64,000 bases of DNA from Arcicella sp038230735. GTDB lineage: Bacteria > Bacteroidota > Bacteroidia > Cytophagales > Spirosomataceae. The notes under the pieces were generated by a model that saw nothing but the letters and a program-made list of their open reading frames with translations, was not told the origin of the DNA and searched no databases. The position numbers and the translations under genes were made by a program. Each line of letters opens with the position of its first letter. Positions within the stretch are counted from its first letter, which is position 1. Positions 17,999 to 26,301 of this stretch are shown here, in pieces. The stretch spans positions 1-64,000 of the forward strand of contig JBBRMR010000017.1 in NCBI GenBank assembly GCA_038230735.1. The letters are read 5' to 3'.

Positions 17999-19090
17999 AT
18001 GAGTTTTATTACATCAATTGGTACCGCTGTTCCAGACCATTGTTTTTCTCAAATGCAAATCGCTGAGTTTATGGCTTCGGCTTTGCAAATGGACGAACAT
18101 AATCAACGCAGATTAAAAGCCTTATACCGAACCACCAAAATTGCCCAACGATATTCCGTTTTACCTGACTACGGATTACCATTTTCCGACTATCAATTTT
18201 ATCCACAAAGCCCTGATTTAGAACCATTTCCAAGTATCTCAAAACGAATGATGGCGTACCAAAAATACGCTTTGCCCTTATGCTTAAAGGCAATTGAAAA
18301 CCTCAATCAAGATGTTTCTGAAATTACACACATCATCACAGTTAGTTGTACGGGGATGTACGCCCCTGGGCTGGATATTGAAATTATCTCAACGCTTGGA
18401 CTGAACACCACCATCCAACGGATGGCCATTAATTTCATGGGTTGTTATGGAGCTTTTAACGGCTTAAAAATGGCGGATACCATCTGCAAGGCCCAGCACG
18501 AAGCGAAGGTTTTAGTGGTTTGTGTTGAACTCTGTACCCTTCATTTTCAGAAAAGAATGGAAGATGATTTTTTGTTATCTAATGCCCTTTTTGCCGATGG
18601 TGCCGCCGCAGTTTTGATTGAAGCAAAACCTCAAAAAAATGCTCAAAAGCAATTAGAATTGAAGTCTTTTTTCTGTGATTTATATTTCGAGGGCAGACAG
18701 GATATGGCTTGGAATGTGGCAGATTTTGGCTTTGAAATGACCTTGACATCTTACATTCCAAAATTAGTAAAATCAGGCATTAAATCATTGATTGACAGAT
18801 TGTTAAGTAATGCTGAAATGAAAACTGAGGACATTGATTTGTACGCTATGCACCCAGGAGGAAAAGCAATTCTGGAAGCCATTGAATCATCTTTGGAAAT
18901 GAAGCCAGAAGATAACAGATATGCTTATGAAGTATTAAAAAATCATGGTAATATGTCGTCTTGTACCGTTCTTTTTGTGTTAAAAGAAATCTTGAAAGAC
19001 AAGGCTAATAACGAAGCGGGAAAGAATATTTTAAGCTGTGCCTTTGGTCCAGGATTGACCTTGGAATCAATGATTTTGACGGTTGTTTAA
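17999..19090 (+). CDS. type III polyketide synthase (chalcone/stilbene synthase-like)
   Basis: Homodimeric condensing enzyme that extends an acyl-CoA starter with malonyl-CoA units to a polyketide or pyrone/resorcinol. The catalytic triad is visible: Cys149 in FMGCYGAF, His285 in AMHPGGK and Asn315 in KNHGNMSS. The C-terminal loop reads CAFGPGL where plant enzymes have GFGPG. The ATG at 17999 (MSFITSIG) is chosen over one six codons earlier because the family begins with this strand. Length 363 is normal. No methyltransferase, oxidase or acyl-carrier gene is adjacent, so the product is unknown. Its last 4 bases overlap the convergent gene. Confidence 0.88.
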   Translation: MSFITSIGTAVPDHCFSQMQIAEFMASALQMDEHNQRRLKALYRTTKIAQRYSVLPDYGLPFSDYQFYPQSPDLEPFPSISKRMMAYQKYALPLCLKAIENLNQDVSEITHIITVSCTGMYAPGLDIEIISTLGLNTTIQRMAINFMGCYGAFNGLKMADTICKAQHEAKVLVVCVELCTLHFQKRMEDDFLLSNALFADGAAAVLIEAKPQKNAQKQLELKSFFCDLYFEGRQDMAWNVADFGFEMTLTSYIPKLVKSGIKSLIDRLLSNAEMKTEDIDLYAMHPGGKAILEAIESSLEMKPEDNRYAYEVLKNHGNMSSCTVLFVLKEILKDKANNEAGKNILSCAFGPGLTLESMILTVV

Positions 19091-20514
19091 AACTCATACT
19101 TCGTAGAAAACAATAATCCACTACTATACAAATTCACCATTCCACGCCCTACGCCCACGAGAGGTGTTTTCAAAAAAGGCTCTACCTGCAAGGTGAAATG
19201 TTTATTCATTTTGCGTTCTACGCCCGCTGAGAGATTCAAAGTACTCCAATAAAAACTGGAAGAACTACCTGTCCAATCTCTAATTTTTGGCGGTCCCCAA
19301 GCGTAATTATACGTATAAATTTCATCTGACATTAAGTAGGAAGAAACCCCAGCACTTATAAAAAACGTGTTACGCTTCATCTGGAAGGCATTTAGCCGTA
19401 AATTAATGGGTATATCCACAACGCTACAGATGCCATCAACGGTTAATGGTTTTGTGCCTGTTCCACCCATCCAAGCACGGTAATATTCAAAATTGCCCGT
19501 ATATTTTTTCTTTGAATAATTTACGCCCGTCTGCAAAGTCAATTTATTCGTTAAACGATATTCTAATAAAAGTGCGAACATACTGCCCATTACTGCCGAA
19601 GTTTCCATTCTTTCAATAGAATTTATTTCAGGAGCAATTGCGAATCTTACGCCAAAACGGGAAAATTTAGGCTGTTTCATCGCAATTGGCGGGACATCCA
19701 CATACGTAGGAGACTCCGATTCGGTATTCGTTTTAAGGTGTTTTGTAGATTTATTAGCTAAAAAATCAACGTTGTAGAAATTAATTTTCTGTATCGTTTC
19801 TTCTTCTAACGGTTTATTTTCTGGAATAATAAGCGATGTTGAAATTGGAACGTTTGTTTCTTGATAATCGCTTGAATTATAAACCTGATTGCTATTAAAC
19901 TTTGATTTTACCAATCTTGATTGTTTCCTATTTGTTTTGGAAGAAGATAAAATACTTACATAATTTCTACTATTTTTTTCCTTTATAATAGTTGAATTAT
20001 TACCGCTTAATTCATTAAATACCGATAGCGATTTTTCGCTAATAGATTTTGTGCTTGAAATATCTAATGGCTTGTTTTTTAATAATTTATCTTCCGAAAT
20101 ATCATTAAATTTTCCACGATTTGATAAAGTTTTTTCGATAGGTAGATTATATTTTGCTTCCCCTTTGTTCGTTAATCCACCCTTGTTTTTTTCCGCTGCG
20201 TAACCTTTTATGGTCGAAGTTTTCTCCTGAGTAATATTACTTTCAATAATCTCAACTTCTGAAGTTATTGGTGTTTTTTTACCAGAAAAAGTATATAGCA
20301 ATGACGCCCCAAAAAAGATTAACAGACCCGCCAATGCTATCCACCGCTTCTTGAAACCTTGCTGGAGTTCAGGTTGAGGCATTGGTTTAAAGTCAATCTT
20401 CTGTCTGAGTTTGTCGAGTGCCGATGAGTCAAAAGGGATTTCTGCTTTGTCAGAGGCTTCTCTGAAAAGGTCATCCAATTCGTCATCTGACATATCCCAC
20501 CACTTTTCTGACAT
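19087..20514 (-). CDS. anti-sigma-like protein with membrane anchor and C-terminal beta-barrel region
   Basis: A 475-residue protein in three parts. Residues 1-65 are acidic and cytosolic in character (MSEKWWDMSDDELDDLF), like the sigma-binding segment of Bacteroidota anti-sigma proteins. About 67-87 form one hydrophobic helix. About 90-275 are low-complexity, rich in Ser, Asn, Thr and Lys. About 280-475 show Gly/Tyr-rich amphipathic strands ending YSSGLLFSTKYEF, as in outer-membrane barrels. The gene lies 96 bp downstream of an ECF sigma gene on the same strand, so it probably controls that sigma factor. The exact topology is inferred. Confidence 0.68.
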   Translation of the reverse strand: MSEKWWDMSDDELDDLFREASDKAEIPFDSSALDKLRQKIDFKPMPQPELQQGFKKRWIALAGLLIFFGASLLYTFSGKKTPITSEVEIIESNITQEKTSTIKGYAAEKNKGGLTNKGEAKYNLPIEKTLSNRGKFNDISEDKLLKNKPLDISSTKSISEKSLSVFNELSGNNSTIIKEKNSRNYVSILSSSKTNRKQSRLVKSKFNSNQVYNSSDYQETNVPISTSLIIPENKPLEEETIQKINFYNVDFLANKSTKHLKTNTESESPTYVDVPPIAMKQPKFSRFGVRFAIAPEINSIERMETSAVMGSMFALLLEYRLTNKLTLQTGVNYSKKKYTGNFEYYRAWMGGTGTKPLTVDGICSVVDIPINLRLNAFQMKRNTFFISAGVSSYLMSDEIYTYNYAWGPPKIRDWTGSSSSFYWSTLNLSAGVERKMNKHFTLQVEPFLKTPLVGVGRGMVNLYSSGLLFSTKYEF

Positions 20515-20610
20515 TTTTTTAATAATTGTTTTACAAATTATTGGTTAATTGTTTTAACTATGTGCAGATTTGACAAATTTTGAAAGTTATCAAATCTCAA
20601 ATTCTCTCAC

Positions 20611-21159
20611 TCATTGCATACTCAGCATTTCTCTCAAATTTATCCTTGCCCTTGCTAAGTTAGATTTAGATGTTCCAATCGAAATATTCAGCATTTTGGC
20701 AATTTCTTCATGCGAATATCCGTCAATTGCAAAAAGGCTAAAAACGGTTCGATACGCTGGCGAAAGTCTTTGAACGATGCCCAAGAGTTCTTGATAAGAC
20801 AAATCCGCAGAAGCATCTGTTCCATCCGTTATATGATATTCAGTTTCTTGAATATCGTCATGATTATAGTGTTTATGGTTTTGGCGGTAAAAATCCAGAG
20901 CCGTATTCACCATAATTTTCCTCAGCCAATTTTTGAATGATTTTGTCAAATCGACCTTATCGGCATGATTAAAAACCTTAATAAAACCATCATTTACTAT
21001 CTCAATTGCCTCATCATGCGTGCGTGAATACCGCAAACATACACTCATAGAATACCCGTAAAACTGCCGATAGAGCAATTCCTGACTTTTAGCATTGCCC
21101 AACCGGCAACCGTCAAGTATAGTTTCGAGAGTTTTAGTATGGTCTATGATAACGGGCAT
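20611..21159 (-). CDS. ECF-type RNA polymerase sigma factor
   Basis: A 182-residue sigma-70 family protein of the extracytoplasmic-function class. Region 2 spans about residues 25-95 (RQFYGYSMSVCLRYSRTHDEA, shown in part: YGYSMSVCLRYS) and region 4 about 120-175, with the helix-turn-helix YSHEEIAKMLNISIGTSKS. It directs polymerase to a small regulon when released by its anti-sigma partner, most likely the product of the next gene. No promoter of its own is obvious upstream. Confidence 0.92.
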   Translation of the reverse strand: MPVIIDHTKTLETILDGCRLGNAKSQELLYRQFYGYSMSVCLRYSRTHDEAIEIVNDGFIKVFNHADKVDLTKSFKNWLRKIMVNTALDFYRQNHKHYNHDDIQETEYHITDGTDASADLSYQELLGIVQRLSPAYRTVFSLFAIDGYSHEEIAKMLNISIGTSKSNLARARINLREMLSMQ

Positions 21160-21379
21160 TTTGAGGAGCTTACCAATAAATTACGTGTTTTATTTACAAA
21201 AGGTTGCGTCCATTTTCAGAGATTGAGAAACATCAGAGGTTAATAAAATCGGCTCAGGATTTAATCATGAACGTTTTTTGAAAACTTCATTTTATGTACG
21301 AATTTATACATTTTTAATGAATGTCCAAGATTTGTCCATATCTGCCGAAACCGACCAAGCTAAAATCAAAGATTTTTCT

Positions 21380-21387
21380 TAACTTTG
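21380..21387 (+). promoter_or_regulatory. -7 promoter element of the decarboxylase gene
   Basis: TAACTTTG fits TAnnTTTG and lies 25 bp upstream of the ATG at 21413. No clear -33 element was found. Confidence 0.5.
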
Positions 21388-21412
21388 TGATGGAAATATA
21401 CCCTAAAAACAC

Positions 21413-22072
21413 ATGACAATTCATAGAGAAAGCAAAGGAACTATCTTGGTAACGACCATCTTTTTGATAGTTTTGAACAGTGCAACCGCTTATTTTTTTC
21501 CAGAAAATGACCTTCTTCGTAAGATTATCGTAATATTGAGCATTTTTTTTGCTCTTATTGTACTTCAATTTTTTCGTGTACCCGAGCGTACAACCATCAA
21601 AAATCCAAAGCACATTATTGCTCCTGCCGATGGCAAAGTGGTGGTGATTGAGGAAGTTGTGGAAACCGAATATTTCAAAGGACCTCGTCGTCAGGTATCA
21701 ATTTTTATGTCTCCCATTAATGTGCATATCAATTTTAATCCCATCTCGGGGATTGTTTCCTATTTTAAATATCATCCAGGAAAGTTTTTGGTAGCATGGC
21801 ACCCAAAGTCAAGTACGGATAATGAAAGGACAACCGTTGTGGTGAAACACCATAACGGAACGGAGGTACTTTTCCGTCAAGTTGCAGGGGCGATGGCTCG
21901 TAGAATTTGTTGGTATGTGGATAAAGGAACGGTTGTGGAGCAAGGAAAAGAATTTGGTTTCATCAAATTTGGTTCAAGAGTTGATATTTATTTACCTTTG
22001 GATGCTAAGATTTTAGTGAATTTGGATGACACACCAGTGGGAGGGGAGACGGTTATTGCGGAGTTGATTTAA
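21413..22072 (+). CDS. psd: phosphatidylserine decarboxylase
   Basis: Converts phosphatidylserine to phosphatidylethanolamine at the inner membrane using a pyruvoyl group made by self-cleavage. This is the short (219-residue) form. Two hydrophobic segments lie near residues 10-50, then APADGKVVVIEE, VSIFMSPINVHIN and, near the end, KFGSRVDIYLP. Cleavage is expected between Gly187 and Ser188 of that last motif. A strong hairpin terminator follows at 22150. The phosphatidylserine synthase gene usually found nearby is not in this window. Confidence 0.92.
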   Translation: MTIHRESKGTILVTTIFLIVLNSATAYFFPENDLLRKIIVILSIFFALIVLQFFRVPERTTIKNPKHIIAPADGKVVVIEEVVETEYFKGPRRQVSIFMSPINVHINFNPISGIVSYFKYHPGKFLVAWHPKSSTDNERTTVVVKHHNGTEVLFRQVAGAMARRICWYVDKGTVVEQGKEFGFIKFGSRVDIYLPLDAKILVNLDDTPVGGETVIAELI

Positions 22073-22075
22073 ATT

Positions 22076-22117
22076 ATTTGTCATTGTGATTACGCTTTTT
22101 TGCGTGGGAATCAACCT
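22076..22117. repeat. half copy of the GTCATTG palindrome
   Basis: This 42-bp stretch, beginning ATTTGTCATTGTGA, aligns closely with one arm of the palindrome at 43221-43351, including the internal CTTTTTTGCG core. The matching second arm is missing. It starts just after the psd stop. Confidence 0.65.
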
Positions 22118-22133
22118 TCGAGATTGATGAAAA

Positions 22134-22154
22134 GAGTTGAGAGTTTTGAGGAGG
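22134..22154. repeat. short GAG-heptamer array
   Basis: Three 7-base units (GAGTTGA, GAGTTTT and a third GAG unit) run in register. The array overlaps the left foot of the following terminator hairpin. Confidence 0.45.
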
Positions 22155-22184
22155 TCTTCGTTTCGAACGAAGACCTCCTTTTTT
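22150..22184 (+). terminator. rho-independent terminator after psd
   Basis: A perfect 13-bp stem (GGAGGTCTTCGTT and its complement) with a TCG loop, followed by six T residues. The stretch from the psd stop to 22396 (324 bp) otherwise holds only the repeat fragments and some AT-rich spacer. Confidence 0.9.
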
Positions 22185-22396
22185 CGCCCAATGGATTGGT
22201 GGAGACTTCAACCACGGAAGGAAATAGTTAAAACTTCGCTCTCAGGATATTTCTATGGAATAGGATTTATTGGTTTTTAACGGAACTACGCAAAATAACT
22301 GATTTTGTATGGCTTCAGGAAAGGAATGTAAAGTAGAAATAATGGATACAATACTATTCCGTAAGCCCAAGCGTTATTTGAAAAACAAATCCTTAT

Positions 22397-23365
22397 ATGT
22401 CTTCAAAAACGCTTATTCCCTTCATTCTGATAGGTTTTCTTTATGCCAAAAGTTTTGGGCAAACGCCTTCGCTTACGCAATTATTTTATCCAAACGTAAC
22501 CGTTAGAGCCGATTATATGCCCGAAACTGTTATGGAAAATGGGCAAAAATTTGGTTTGAATCGTACTAATGCTCTTGCCGTTATTCCCCTAAATACTACG
22601 ATTTCGGCAGGAATTGGCTTTGGTAAAAAAGCGGATATTGAGGCAAAACATACCCTTTTGTTGGCTAATTTATCTCAACTAAATACTACTATTGACGGTA
22701 AAGAACAACCAAATGGTGGCTACAAAACGGCGGGCGTAACTTTTGTGCAATTGAAGGCAAGTCTGCGGGAAAAGTTTTGGGTGTATGGCGTAGGCGGCGG
22801 CGTAACACAGTCTAACGAGACATTTTTTAATCCACAACCTTATTTTTATGGTGGGGCGGCAAGGTTAAGAATATTTGGATTACGTTCTCAAATCTTATAC
22901 GGAACTGCCATTGTGTATAACCAAAAATTTAGAATTATTCCCATTTTCGGATTCACAAAAGCCTTGGGAGACGACTGGAAAATTTCAGGAATTTTGCCTT
23001 TTCGGGCGAGTATATCCTACAAGGCTCAACCATGGCTACATTTTGATTTTAATACCATTTTTGATGGATATAGTGCTGGTTATCAAGATGTTGCACTTAA
23101 TGCCGAAAGATTGCCCCGCCGACAAAATTTTCAGCAAATACGATTTACCTTAGCCGCCAATGCCCATATTTTAAATGCTTTTAATATTGGAATTGAAGGA
23201 GGAATGGCAGGTTTTAGACAAGTGAAAACTTTTAATTCCGCCAATGAAAATCTTACTACGCAAAGCCTACCCATAACGCCTTATGTGGGTGTAAGTCTGC
23301 GATATATTTCCAGCAAATCAAGTTTGTCCTCTAAGTTTTTAAAGAAAACAGGAATTGATATTTAG
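22397..23365 (+). CDS. outer-membrane protein, DUF6268-like
   Basis: A 322-residue exported protein. The start MSSKTLIPFILIG gives a clean signal peptide ending SFGQ. The mature part is beta-rich with repeated aromatic girdle-like strands and Gly pairs (YGVGGGVTQ, YFYGGAARLR) and ends in a barrel-like strand (YVGVSLRYIS). It resembles uncharacterised DUF6268 outer-membrane barrels of Bacteroidota, a match made from memory of the pattern and not by search. The function is unknown. It stands alone in its transcription unit. Confidence 0.65.
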   Translation: MSSKTLIPFILIGFLYAKSFGQTPSLTQLFYPNVTVRADYMPETVMENGQKFGLNRTNALAVIPLNTTISAGIGFGKKADIEAKHTLLLANLSQLNTTIDGKEQPNGGYKTAGVTFVQLKASLREKFWVYGVGGGVTQSNETFFNPQPYFYGGAARLRIFGLRSQILYGTAIVYNQKFRIIPIFGFTKALGDDWKISGILPFRASISYKAQPWLHFDFNTIFDGYSAGYQDVALNAERLPRRQNFQQIRFTLAANAHILNAFNIGIEGGMAGFRQVKTFNSANENLTTQSLPITPYVGVSLRYISSKSSLSSKFLKKTGIDI

Positions 23366-23371
23366 AAAATA

Positions 23372-23457
23372 GGGGTTGGGGGTTAGGGATTAGGTATATC
23401 AGTTACATATCTCATACTTCACGACTCACAACTCATACCATGTAGCTCATAATTCAC
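23372..23457. repeat. two heptamer arrays, G-rich then CTCAT-type
   Basis: Directly after the barrel gene stop, four G-rich 7-base units occur (23372-23399, type GGGGTTA). A second array of seven units follows (23409-23457, types AACTCAT and GACTCAC). The 7-base register holds through each array although units are degenerate. Confidence 0.7.
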
Positions 23458-23559
23458 CCCAAAAATTTCATAGTCTGTCGGAAAATGCCTTAATTAGATT
23501 TCTTGTTTAAATAATTTTGATTCATCATAAATCAAACGGAAATCTAACCCACAGACAGC

Positions 23560-24243
23560 ATGAAGACTTTTCTTACACTTACACTTTATATCCACATTGC
23601 CGCAGGTTTTCTTGCCTTAGTTACGGGTCTCGTTCCAATGTTTGCCCAGAAAGGAGGCAAGGTTCACATCTTTTGGGGTAAAATATATTTTTGGGCAATG
23701 TTTGTGGTTGCCCTCACGGCTTTGCTCCGTTTTCAGATGCAAATGAGGTTGATATTTTTAGCCGCAATCGCCATTTTTAGCTTCTACAATACCTTCACAG
23801 GAGTGCGTCTCATTCAACGTAAAGAATCCTTAAAACCTTCTTGGCTTGATTATTTTGCCAGTATTTTGGCAATGATGTGTGCCTTTGCGATGTTTTATTT
23901 CGCCTTCTTGGGTTTTCAAAAGGGTGATAGATTTTTGAGTATATTGTTCGTTGTTTTTGGTGCGGCAGTTTTTACGATGTCTTTTGAAGACTTACGAGTT
24001 TTTATGGGTAAAAAAGTGATTGATGATATTGGCAAACCTGTCCCGATTAGATATTGGTTTCAAAATCATATCTCACGCATGGGAGGGTCTTATATTGCCA
24101 CCGTTACGGCATTTTTAGTGGTTAATAATCCACCCTTTATTCCAGGATTAGTAGTTTGGATTGCTCCTGGGGTCATTGGGGGAATGATTATTACTTTTGT
24201 GCGGCGTTCTTATCGTAAAAAATACGAAAATGTAGTTCAATAA
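23560..24243 (+). CDS. DUF2306-like integral membrane protein
   Basis: A 227-residue membrane protein with about six hydrophobic helices. The first helix region carries IHIAAGFLALVTG and the next loop KGGKVHIFWGK, the conserved His-containing motif of DUF2306-type proteins. The conserved histidines hint at a heme- or metal-binding membrane protein, but the family has no firm function. It is followed 40 bp later by the TMEM175-type gene and may share its transcript. Confidence 0.7.
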   Translation: MKTFLTLTLYIHIAAGFLALVTGLVPMFAQKGGKVHIFWGKIYFWAMFVVALTALLRFQMQMRLIFLAAIAIFSFYNTFTGVRLIQRKESLKPSWLDYFASILAMMCAFAMFYFAFLGFQKGDRFLSILFVVFGAAVFTMSFEDLRVFMGKKVIDDIGKPVPIRYWFQNHISRMGGSYIATVTAFLVVNNPPFIPGLVVWIAPGVIGGMIITFVRRSYRKKYENVVQ

Positions 24244-24283
24244 CCGATTTATGCGTATTTTGAAGGAAAATTAATAACCCATT

Positions 24284-24958
24284 ATGAAAACAACAATTCC
24301 ACCACATCAACAGCACCAAGAAGACCGCCAACGCTTTCAAGTAGAACGGATGATTCTCTTTACGGATGCCGTTTTTGCCATTGCTATAACTTTACTGATT
24401 TTGGAAATAAAAGTGCCAAATCTTGAATATTCAGGACTTACCAGTGCCAAAATCCAAGATGCTCTTATCAATCAAACTGCGACATTTGTTGGTTTTTTTA
24501 TTAGCTTTTAGGTAATTGCTTTGTATTGGATAAATCACCATCGAACCTTTGCCTATGTGGACGACTACAATGGCATATTAGTATTTATGAATCTACTTTT
24601 CCTGATGTCTATAACTATAATGCCCTTTACGTCAGCACTTTATAGTAGATATATTAATTTTCATTTACCCACTCAAATTTACTGTTTTAATATCGCTTTC
24701 ACAGGCTTCATAAAAGTTTGGATGTCTTATTATATCTATAATCCAAAGAATAAAATTAGTAAACACCCTATTGATAGTATTAGAAAAAAATATTATTTGG
24801 TTCGTTCGTGGATAGAACCAATGGTATTTTTGATAACAGGATTAATGGCAGGTTATACTATCTGGTCTCGGACATTTTTTATCGTAATTTTCGTTGCTCA
24901 ATTCATTATTGGGAGGTATTTTGAGAAGAAACATGGTTTGAAAGAGAGGTTTAAGTAA
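24284..24958 (+). pseudogene. TMEM175-type potassium channel gene with in-frame TAG
   Basis: One continuous frame of 224 codons interrupted once, at codon 76, by TAG (24509-24511). Before it is the pore-helix signature of the bacterial TMEM175 (DUF1211) family, RMILFTDAVFAIAITLL (FTD in place of FSD). After it come VIALYWINHHRTF and four more membrane segments. A single change from TTG (Leu), which fits the expected hydrophobic residue, would create the stop. The two halves were probably one gene of normal length. Restart at TTG 24521 is possible but would lack the pore helix. The 3' end overlaps convergent nagA by 8 bp. Confidence 0.82.
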
Positions 24959-26069
24959 TCCACTCCAAACAGCCATCTTCAATGATTCCTTTTACCACAA
25001 AATTATCATCAAAAATGACCATATTGGCGTGATAACCAAATTGTATTTTACCTAAACTATGCTGTAAATTAAGTACCTCGGCGGGATAAGTTGATGCCAT
25101 TCTGAGGGATTCTTCTAAGGAAATCCCTACTTTTTCCACACAGTTTTTCACGCCGTGCATCATTGAAAGTGCTGAACCCGAAAGTGTTCCTTTGGTATCT
25201 GTATAGTGTGTACCTGCGTGAACAAATTTGTAGTCTCCCGAAACATCATCCGTAACGGCATCAGTGATGATAAATAGCCTTTTACCCATCATATTTTTTG
25301 ATATTCTGATACTGGCAAAATCCACGTGAATACCGTCGGGAATGATACTCGCCCAAGCCTCCGAATCATAAGTTGCCCCAACTAAACCAGGTTCTCGCCC
25401 TTGCAATTGAGACATAGCGTTAAACAGGTGCGTAACCCGCTTTATTCCCTTCTGAAAGGTATATTTTGCCTGCTGATAAGTGGCAGAACTGTGTCCCGAT
25501 GCTACAATAATATCACTTTCTAAAAGCATTTCAAGCTGAAAATCCGTGAATTCTTCGGGAGCAATGGTCATATAGGTAGGCAATCCTACGCACGCCTGAA
25601 TGACAATTTTTAGTTCTTCGTCCGTTGGTTTTCGGATAAATTCAGCCACGTGAGCCCCTCTTTTGGGAAAGCTGAAATATGGTCCTTCCAAATGTAAACC
25701 AACCAAGCCTTTGCCTCCGTTATTGAGATAGCTTTTCGCCACTTCAACAGCCTCCAACATTTTTGCTAAGGGCGTAGAAGAGAGCGTAATCTGAAAATGA
25801 GTTGTACCCGTTTGGCGAATTTCATGGTAAGTTTTACGGATAGTTTCTTCAGTTGTTGCGGAATTAAAAAGGCTTCCTCCACCACCATAAATCTGCACAT
25901 CAATGAAGGCAGGAGCAATATTAAGTCCTTGTAAATCAATTATTTGACATTCGGATTCAATAAATTCTTCGGTAATAATATTACCAATCCTATCTCCTTC
26001 AATCAATAATATTTTGTTTTGTATTGTTTCTTCCGAAGTGAATATTTTTCCGTTTTTTAGTGCGTACAT
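24951..26069 (-). CDS. nagA: N-acetylglucosamine-6-phosphate deacetylase
   Basis: Cytosolic metal-dependent amidohydrolase that removes acetate from GlcNAc-6-phosphate in amino-sugar and cell-wall recycling. Metal and substrate motifs are present: HLEGPYFS, ASGHSSATY, THLFNAMSQ and the catalytic Asp in ITDAVT. The start at 26069 (MYALKNGKIF) is preferred to one 17 codons upstream because the family begins with this strand. That gives 372 residues. The glucosamine-6-phosphate deaminase partner is not adjacent. Confidence 0.93.
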   Translation of the reverse strand: MYALKNGKIFTSEETIQNKILLIEGDRIGNIITEEFIESECQIIDLQGLNIAPAFIDVQIYGGGGSLFNSATTEETIRKTYHEIRQTGTTHFQITLSSTPLAKMLEAVEVAKSYLNNGGKGLVGLHLEGPYFSFPKRGAHVAEFIRKPTDEELKIVIQACVGLPTYMTIAPEEFTDFQLEMLLESDIIVASGHSSATYQQAKYTFQKGIKRVTHLFNAMSQLQGREPGLVGATYDSEAWASIIPDGIHVDFASIRISKNMMGKRLFIITDAVTDDVSGDYKFVHAGTHYTDTKGTLSGSALSMMHGVKNCVEKVGISLEESLRMASTYPAEVLNLQHSLGKIQFGYHANMVIFDDNFVVKGIIEDGCLEWIT

Positions 26070-26151
26070 GATGCTAAGATTTAGATGGGAAATACTGCAA
26101 TTTAAAACATAATTTAACACATAAAATAGTATAAAACAAGTAGTAAATCTA

Positions 26152-26251
26152 TAACATGACGGTTCGGCGTTCCGACAGTCTTGTCGATAGTGTTAAAAAT
26201 ATTTGACTACGGACAAGGCTGTCGAAACGTTGAACCGCCGTATTACAGTTA
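26152..26251. repeat. 100-bp palindrome, copy 1 (GACAAGGCTGTCGA type)
   Basis: The left arm (26152-26186) and right arm (26212-26251) are imperfect complements; the core GACAAGGCTGTCGA and the word GTTGAACCGC mark the family. A second copy is at 53917-54018. This copy fills the gap between divergent nagA and the helicase gene, and its right edge abuts the helicase core promoter. Confidence 0.8.
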
Positions 26252-26268
26252 CTCCCCCGTTTTTTGCG

Positions 26269-26276
26269 TACCTTTG
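26269..26276 (+). promoter_or_regulatory. -7 promoter element of the DEAD-box helicase gene
   Basis: TACCTTTG fits TAnnTTTG, 25 bp upstream of ATG 26302. The upstream -33 zone falls within the end of the palindrome. Confidence 0.5.
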
Positions 26277-26301
26277 CAACGAAATAAAGTAAATAAATTA
26301 T

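Noticed and set aside
23409..23457. CRISPR array
   Set aside because: Units of 7 bases in direct contact with no spacers; it is a tandem heptamer repeat.
24521..24958. Second half of the TMEM175 region as a separate gene starting at TTG
   Set aside because: It lacks the pore-helix signature, is in the same frame as the upstream half, and the family is one chain of the full length.
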